Source: Camellia lanceoleosa (taxonomy: Eukaryota > Streptophyta > Magnoliopsida > Ericales > Theaceae). From it: a stretch of DNA of 64,000 bases. The translations under genes and the position numbers were made by a program. The notes under the pieces are model-generated. The model saw only the letters and a program-made list of their open reading frames with translations, was not told the DNA's origin and made no database searches. The stretch is taken from contig CM045758.1 of assembly GCA_025200525.1 (NCBI GenBank), positions 57,631,649 through 57,695,648 of the forward strand. Direction: 5' to 3'. Every line of letters begins with the position of its first letter. The stretch's first letter is position 1. Positions 58,242-64,000 of the stretch are shown here, one piece after another.

Positions 58242-59278
58242 CACTACAAGAAAACACACCTTTGGCGACTAAATTTTTAGTCGCCAAAGGTCCATTTTTA
58301 GTCGCCAAAAGTTGCTGTTTAACCTTCCCCGACTAATTTTTTTGGTCGCCGGTTTTGTCGCCAATAAACGGTCGCAGAAGGTTTTGGTGACTAATCTGTC
58401 TTTTAGTCGGCAAAAGGCAGGTGTTTAGCGACTAAAGGTTTGGTCGCCAATACTCAATTCCATTTTTGGAAATTATACCTTTGGCGACTAAAATGTTGGT
58501 CGCCAATAGTTAAATTTTTTTTTATTATTTATACAATTGCCACTCTTTTGGCGACCAAAGTATTTTGTCGCCAAAAGCATTTGTCAAAAAAAAAAAAAAC
58601 CCAACTGTGCTGCCTCAGGAGCTCCCAAGGGTTTCGAACCTGCGACCTCCATCTTCCAAGCCTTAACACAACACGCCAGCCCACTATGCCACTCAACCAT
58701 TACATGAATATACTTGCAACTTATATTATTTATATATTACTTTCATAGTATTAATACAAAACTATATATTTAAATATAATTATATATATTAAATATAATT
58801 TATGTAAAAAATAAATGATTTACTAAAAAAAATTATAGGCCACTTTTGGCGACTAAAATAAATTTTTAGTCGCCAATTTACTAATTTTCGGCTACTAATT
58901 ATTTGTTTGTCGCTAATTAGTAGCCAAAAACAGCCACTTTTGACGACTAAAGTCAGGTTTAGTCGGCAAAACCCCTCCTTTTAGCTACTAATTTTTTTTT
59001 AGTAGCCAAAAACAGCACTTTTGGCGACTAAAGTCAGGTTTAGTCGGCAAAATCCCGCCTTTTAGCTACTAATTTTTTTTAGTAGCCAAAAATCTGTCTG
59101 CACTTTTGGCGACTAAATTGAATTTTAGTCGCCAATAACTATGCATCTGGCTACTAAATTGTTTTAGTCGCCAAAAGTGTTCACTTTTGGCGACTAATTC
59201 CATTTTAGTCGCCGATTGTCGTACTTTCAGCGACGAAAATTCATTTTTTAGTCGCCAAAGCTGGATTTTCTTGTAAGC
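58242..59278. mobile_element. Non-autonomous CACTA-type element made of TTTGGCGACTAAA hairpins
   Basis: It starts CACTACAAGAAAAC. The right end read inward is GCTTACAAGAAAATCC, a TIR whose last three bases have decayed. Both ends lead straight into CTTTGGCGACTAAA. Inside, more than twenty copies of TTTGGCGACTAAA or its complement TTTAGTCGCCAAA alternate, giving many potential stem-loops. No transposase is present. CACTACAAGAAA ends are a known hallmark of CACTA elements. The 3-bp duplication cannot be confirmed (TTA left, TAC right). Confidence 0.8.
58608..58700 (-). other. tRNA-like segment inside the CACTA-type element
   Basis: On the minus strand TGGCATAGTGGGC resembles a tRNA A box and GCAGGTTCGAAACCC a B box, 47 bp apart. 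GGTTGAGTGG lies just before the A box. The T-stem pairs poorly and no CCA-side acceptor stem closes, so it is not a working tRNA. It could be a tRNA-derived SINE head or a captured tRNA relic. Confidence 0.5.
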
Positions 59279-59359
59279 TACTATTTTCTTGGAAGGTCGG
59301 CTCAACCCAAATGGCAGGAGACCTGTGCAAAGAACATGCGTCTTCTATCTCATTAAACC

Positions 59360-60053
59360 TGTTAAGTTTTATTATTGGCAATCCCGTTTGATAAAGATTT
59401 CTTTAAGAAGTTGATTTTCTTCCAAAACTAGGATTACTTTTGGATTTCTATAAGTAATTGGATTTCTTCCAAAACTAGGATTACTTTTGGATTTTCTATA
59501 AATAGTTGGTTTTCTCCCAAAACTATTTAATTCCTCCAGATCTTCTTTTTAGTTCTTAAGGTTTATATCTGGAGATATTTTGTTAGTTTTCTTTGATATT
59601 TTATCGAGTATTCAACTCATGGTTTAAAGAGAGTACATCAAAGGTTTTATTTGTTATACACAAGAGAGAGAGAGAAGAGAGAGAGAGTTGTTTTTCGGTG
59701 GATTTTGAAGAATTCGAGCCTAAAAGTTCAGTGGATTATGGAGTGGCTTATCGTAAAGACAATTCCGAGGTGAAGGCGGGGTTAGAAGAGGCATATAGAG
59801 GTTGGTTCAATTAGGCGTGGATTCGCTAAGTAATTGAGAGTATACCTGTGTAATTCTTTTAAATCTTCTTAGTGGATTGTTTTGTGACTGTTGCCTGTGG
59901 TTTTTTAATCACAGTTGGAGGTGTCCAATTGTGGTTTTTCCACGTTAAAATCGTTGTGTTGATTTGTCTTGATTGTTTGATTGGGATTGTTATATATGCT
60001 TAAAATTGTTACATAATCATAAATCAATATCTAGGGGATTTCTAGATTTTTTA
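59360..60053 (+). repeat. 5' LTR of the gag-only copia element
   Basis: Starts TGTTAAG. The end is set just before the primer site and is uncertain by about 10 bp. It includes a 53-bp tandem pair (TTCTTCCAAAACTAGGATTA at 59419 and 59467) and a GAGAGA run at 59664-59688. Confidence 0.75.
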
Positions 60054-60055
60054 AT

Positions 60056-60067
60056 TGGTATCAGAGC
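60056..60067 (+). promoter_or_regulatory. Primer binding site (initiator Met tRNA)
   Basis: TGGTATCAGAGC is the standard plant copia primer site, complementary to the 3' end of initiator Met tRNA. Confidence 0.9.
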
Positions 60068-60140
60068 GGGTCGTTTTTTTTTTTTTTTTTTTTTTTAAAA
60101 AAAAATTCTTTTAGAACGAGATCTTGTTTGATTTGTGATA

Positions 60141-61701
60141 ATGGATACAATTCGTGAGGGAAATTCTATGGTTCGACCACCCCTACTTGACGGATCCAAT
60201 TATTCTTTTTGGAAAGCTCGGATGAGATCGTTTTTAAAATCTATTGATGAAAAAGTTTGGCAATCTGTCATGTATGGGTAGACTAAACCAACGATTATCA
60301 TTGATGGAGTAACTTTCCCCAAACCAATTGATAAGTGGGACACATTTGATTACCAAAATAGTAGCTGGAATAGTAAAGCTATCAATTCTTTCTTTTACGC
60401 CGTCACACCTGAAGAGTTTAGTCGTATTTGTAATTGTGAAGTCACAAAAGAGGCTTGGAATATCTTACAAACTATTCATGAGAGCATTCCTTCTGTTAAA
60501 TGCTCAAAACTTCAAAGGCTCACATCTAGTTTTGAAAACCTTTCAATGAAAGATAGTGAGACCTTTGATGAATTTTATGCGAAGTTGAGTGACATTGTAA
60601 ATTCCAGCTTCAATTTAGGTGAAAAAAATACCAGAATTCAAAGTTGTGGGAAAAATTTTGAGATCCTTGCCTGATCGGTTCCAACCAAAAGTTACGGCTA
60701 TTGAGGAGGCTCAAGATGTTGATAACCTCAAGCTGGATCACTTGGTTGGAAATCTCCAAACTTATGAGGCACATGGGAATTTCAAGAAGAAACTAAAAGA
60801 TATTGCTTTTAGTAGTGCTCATAGAGTTGGAGAGGATTCTGATGAGGATTATGAGATAGATTCCACGATTACGGCTGCTTTTGTTAAACAATTTAAAAAA
60901 TCTTTTTTAAAAAAGAATCATAATCTTTTGGAATCTACTCATACCCATAAATCTAAAGGCAAATATAAACTCAAAATTAATTCTATAGCCAAGAAGGAGA
61001 AAGGAAAGATACAAGAGAACTTTGAAAGAGTCCAATGCTATGAATCCAAGGATTTGGCCACTTTGCTTTAGAATGCCCCACTCGTTTGAAGAAGAAGAAA
61101 GCCCTCACCATCACTTGATGAAGATGAAAGTGACAACGAAGATCAAGGCGAAGAGGGACATAAACAATTCCTTGCTTTCATGGCGGCTTCCGAAACTGAA
61201 GGACGAATAGAGTATCCGAATAGCTTGGTTGAGAATGCCACTGATGATGAATCATTAGGAAGTGATGATGAAGAGCTTGAGCAAGCTTATGAAAAGTTGT
61301 ATAAGGAATCTTTTAAGTTATCCAAATTGAATTACAAACTCACTATGAAACTCACAACATGTGAAAGTGAGAATGTCAAACTAAATGAGGAGATTTCCAA
61401 GACTAGGATTGATGCCATCAAGATAGCTAATGATCGACAAGCTCTATGTGCAAACCTCTTGACTTGTGAGACAGAGAAGAACGAGCTACAACAAATCTAT
61501 GCAATATATGAAGAAAAAATTGAAACTCTTGAGATGTCTCAAGTTGCTTTGGAAGAACTAATGATCAAGAAAGAAGAAGAACTCAAGTGTGCTATGGTTA
61601 CCATTGGTTTTTGGAACAGAGGATCAAAGATTTTGGACAATATTATTGGGTCTCAACAAATTTGTTCTGACAAGAGTGGCATTGGCTTTGGTGTTGATTG
61701 A
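60141..61701 (+). pseudogene. Copia gag pseudogene with coiled-coil tail
   Basis: From ATG 60141 it reads MDTIREGNSMVRPPLLDGSN, YSFWKARMRSFLKS, then a TAG at 60279-60281. It continues EAWNILQTIHE, LSDIVNSSFNLGE, a frameshift in an A7 run at 60621-60627, then LRSLPDRFQPKVTAIEEAQD and the spacer before the zinc knuckle. The knuckle starts VQCYES: its second Cys is Ser (61045-61047) and a base is missing next to it, after which FGHFALECPTRLKKKK continues in another frame. A further frameshift near 61110 leads to the long C-terminal part (61180-61701), with EDQ-rich acid stretches and a heptad-like helix from ELEQAYEKLYKESF onward. The layout resembles Sirevirus-type gag. It is dead in this copy. 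Confidence 0.85.
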
Positions 61702-62561
61702 GGGGGAGCCTCCACCTACTCACCAAATACCCCTTGATTCCTAGTTGTTTGACTTTCCTTAGTTATGTTTAGATTCTCATACAGGAGGTTCAACTTTCAT
61801 ATCACTACTAGTATTTGAATCTAGTGTTTGTCGAACTCCAAGAATCACACACACACATTTATCATGGGATCTATGCTTTTCACATAATGCATCACCTTAT
61901 TTCATAAGGAATCTTCTATAGACTGTGTACATTGTGTTTTCAAGTAATTGTGTTTCTTGGATAATCTTGTGTGTTTTTAAGGTACAAATCTGAAGTTTTT
62001 TGCTTGCTTCACTATATTATTTTTGTCGTTTTTTTTCTTGTTCACTTGTTTCAGTGTTTGTGGTTGTTTTTAGTGAGGGGGAGTTTGGTTTATCATTGCA
62101 AGAGTTTGTTAGCATGAACACTTTGTTTTGTTTGGTATGGGAGATTGGCATTAGTTGGTTTGCATGTTGCTTTGCATTGACTTCTTTATTGTTTGAGTTT
62201 CCTTTGTCAATTCGTGAAAAAAAAAGAGGGATTAATGTTGTCCGGTGTGTCTTAGGATTTCATGTATTCATGTCATGTGTCAGGTGCATAAGTCTTAGTT
62301 TTCATCTATCCATGCTATATGTTCTTAAAATCTTCAAGCCACATCTATTCATGTTTTTCATCTCATGTTTCAAGATAATCTTGTCATATGTTTATTGCTT
62401 TTTCATATACTCTTGTGGCACTAATAGTTGTTTTGGAGATTGTGGCACTAATAGTTGTTTTGCAGATCTTAATCTTGAGAAAGAAGTTTGTATTTGTTGG
62501 TTGTAATGGGTTGGGGTGATTAGGATTTTATTTGTTAGGTGTGTTTTGTCACGGCATTGCC
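61702..62561 (+). other. 3' internal region of the gag-only element
   Basis: Where pol would be expected there is T-rich sequence with an open frame (62000-62506) of hydrophobic codons and no family. A short tandem repeat TTGTGGCACTAATAGTTGTTTTG lies at 62413-62461 (two copies). No pol motif is seen. Confidence 0.6.
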
Positions 62562-62573
62562 AAAGGAGGAGAT
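62562..62573 (+). promoter_or_regulatory. Polypurine tract of the gag-only element
   Basis: AAAGGAGGAGAT directly precedes the LTR start TGTTAAG. Confidence 0.85.
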
Positions 62574-62849
62574 TGTTAAGTTTTATTATTGGCAATCCCA
62601 TTTGACAAGGATTTCTTTAAGAAGTTGATTTTCTTCCAAAACTAGGATTACTTTTGGATTTCTATAAGTAATTGGATTTCTTCCAAAACTAGGATTACTT
62701 TTGGATTTTCTATAAATAGTTGGTTTTCTCCCAAAACTATTTAATTCCTCCAGATCTTCTTTTTGGTTCTTAAGGTTTATATTTGGGGATATTTTATTAG
62801 TTTTCTTTGATATTTTATTGAGTATTCAACTCATGGTTTAAAGAGAGTA
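62574..62849 (+). repeat. 3' LTR fragment of the gag-only element
   Basis: Matches 59360-59634 closely, then breaks off after GTTTAAAGAGAGTA, where the next element begins. Confidence 0.85.
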
Positions 62850-64000
62850 TATAGCGACCCCGGTCTTTTCCCATTTGAGTATTGTATTCGGACTTATGTT
62901 CCGTGGATTCTATTGTCATATTATTGTTGTTGTTGTCCTTTGATTCCTTATTCTTGGGTTATAGGATGTTTTGGGTAGGTTGATTGCAGGTTGGTTGAGT
63001 TTAGAAACCAAGGGGTGATGTTCAGTTTTTGGGTTGGTCGCTTGAGCGAGCTCTTCTTCGCTCGAGCGAGGTCTTTGTTTTTGGTTCCTCGCTCGAGCCA
63101 GGGTCCCTTCGCTCGAGCGAGCCTTGCGTTCAGTACTTAGACCTGAGAGCAGTGTTCGTTGGCTCGAGCGAGCTTCTCTTCGCTCGAGCGAGTTTCTGTT
63201 TCTTGTTTCTGGTCGCTCTTCGCTCGAGCGAGCCTGTCCAGTATTTAAAGGTAGCAGCGGGATTTTTAGGCAGTTTTTTATCCTCTTTTGATCCTAAACC
63301 CTAAATTCCGAGTTCTCTCTCTCCCTACACACCTTCTCTCCTAGGTTTGATCTAGTTAGGGTGGGTTTTTACCCTAGTTGCTTTACAAATAAGATAGAGG
63401 AGAGTGAGGGCTTTCATTTAATCTGAACGATTGTTGATTTGGAGCACTTTGGAGTTTCGAGCATCTTCTTCATCTTCTTCTTTTTGGGTTCTTTCTTCGA
63501 GGTAGGGATTTCCTACTCCATTTATATGTTTTAATCCTAAGTATTGGTATTTTGGTATGTGAGGGTAGTTTGGTAATTTTGGGAGAAATCCCAGGGTTTG
63601 ACATAGATTAATTTATGTAATTAATTTAGGGAAGAATGTGGAATTGGGTTTAATTCATGAAATTGGGGGATTATGAGATTAATTGATGTAGTTGGAGAAT
63701 TTAATCACTCATCTGTGAAATTGAGAGTTATGTGTTGTATATTTATTTCTTGTTTAGAAATAATCGCTTTTGGGCTATCGGTGGAGGATAGCCATGATTG
63801 TTGTAGACGTTGCATGTGGATTAGGCAAAATTGAAACTAATCACTTGATTAAGTTGTTGAGTATAAAGGTTGGAATAATACATTAAATTTATGTATTGAT
63901 TGATTGTGTATATGACTTTATGTGTATATGCATTACTTGTGTATAGGAGGAGATAGGGGATGTACTCCACGGTTTAGGGGAAGATGGGGGATGTACCTCT
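62850..64000 (+). mobile_element. LTR-like element of the 2531-7640 family, cut by the window end
   Basis: It begins TATAGCGACCCCGG inside the copia LTR. It holds dyad repeats (63040-63235), a TATA-like TATTTAAAGG at 63242, then CCTAAACCCTAAATTCC and a CT-rich leader. From 63501 it carries GGTAGGGATTTC and, at 63770, GGGCTATCGGTGGAGGATAG, as in 2531-3506. The frame 63029-63304 is a by-product of the dyads. The right end is beyond the window. Confidence 0.5.
63040..63235 (+). repeat. Seven CGCTCGAGCGAG dyads
   Basis: Seven copies or near copies of the inverted repeat CGCTCGAGCG(AG) occur at about 63041, 63059, 63089, 63111, 63161, 63180 and 63220. They are mostly preceded by TCTTCG or TTCCTCG and separated by 18-50 bp. 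Confidence 0.88.

Larger units (their letters stand above)
59360..62849 (+). mobile_element. Gag-only Ty1/copia element (TR-GAG-like), 3' LTR truncated
   Basis: The same sequence (TGTTAAGTTTTATTATTGGC onward) opens the left LTR at 59360 and the right LTR at 62574. A TGGTATCAGAGC primer site lies at 60056 and a purine tract before the right LTR. Inside is only a gag-like frame; no protease, integrase or reverse transcriptase is present between 61702 and 62573. The right LTR stops after 276 bp, where another element begins, so the right target duplication is not in the window. Gag-only non-autonomous elements (TR-GAG) are known in plants. Confidence 0.85.

Noticed and set aside
58608..58700. 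A working tRNA gene
   Set aside because: A and B boxes can be recognised, but the T-stem pairs poorly and no acceptor stem closes. It is kept only as a tRNA-like segment.

Overview
This is nuclear DNA of a flowering plant, most likely a eudicot. The evidence is a plastid-targeted intron-bearing gene for a Rubisco assembly factor (RAF2 type), a broken plastid Fe-superoxide dismutase gene, a plant mobile domain fragment, and plant transposon families: Ty1/copia, Ty3/gypsy of probable Tat/Ogre type, CACTA/TNP2, PIF/Harbinger and Tourist MITEs. The sequence is AT-rich, with long introns and plant splice signals. I cannot name the genus.

Layout. 1-1887: right part of a PIF/Harbinger transposon with a decayed transposase. 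2531-7640: an LTR-like repeat split by a solo gypsy LTR (3507-7329, target duplication GACAT). 7837-8641: CACTA TNP2 transposase remnant. 8929-35248: a Ty1/copia element on the minus strand (target duplication ACTAA), itself split by an 18.9-kb Ty3/gypsy element (13226-32117, minus strand, target duplication GCCAT). The gypsy element has two LTRs of about 4.65 kb, a broken gag, a tandem-repeat array in its 3' region, and no visible pol. 35786-38112: Tourist-like MITEs around and inside the RAF2 gene. 37030-39760: RAF2, three exons, 218 codons, the only apparently intact host gene. 41150-42310: a duplicated inverted-repeat element. 43186-43450: plant mobile domain fragment. 47598-54473: a Tourist-like MITE split by a 6.5-kb gypsy-type element (47943-54439, target duplication CATTC) full of palindromic tandem repeats. 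55197-57614: Fe-SOD exon remnants with a Tourist-like element in the intron. 58242-59278: CACTA-type non-autonomous element made of hairpins, with a tRNA-like segment. 59360-62849: a gag-only copia element. 62850-64000: an LTR-like element with repeated CGCTCGAGCGAG dyads.

How it fits together. The window is a stack of transposon insertions. Most layers can be ordered because target duplications and reading frames join up exactly when the younger insert is removed. Three of the four internal-region-bearing LTR elements keep gag or a gag start but show no pol, so they probably depended on other copies. The Tourist MITEs share TIR type and TTA/TAA targets with the Harbinger element, whose transposase family is the known mobiliser of such MITEs. 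I found no clearly new functional system. The most unusual material is the set of short inverted-repeat arrays carried by four unrelated elements, an unidentified 231-codon ORF inside the 6.5-kb element, and a dimeric higher-order repeat in the large gypsy 3' region.
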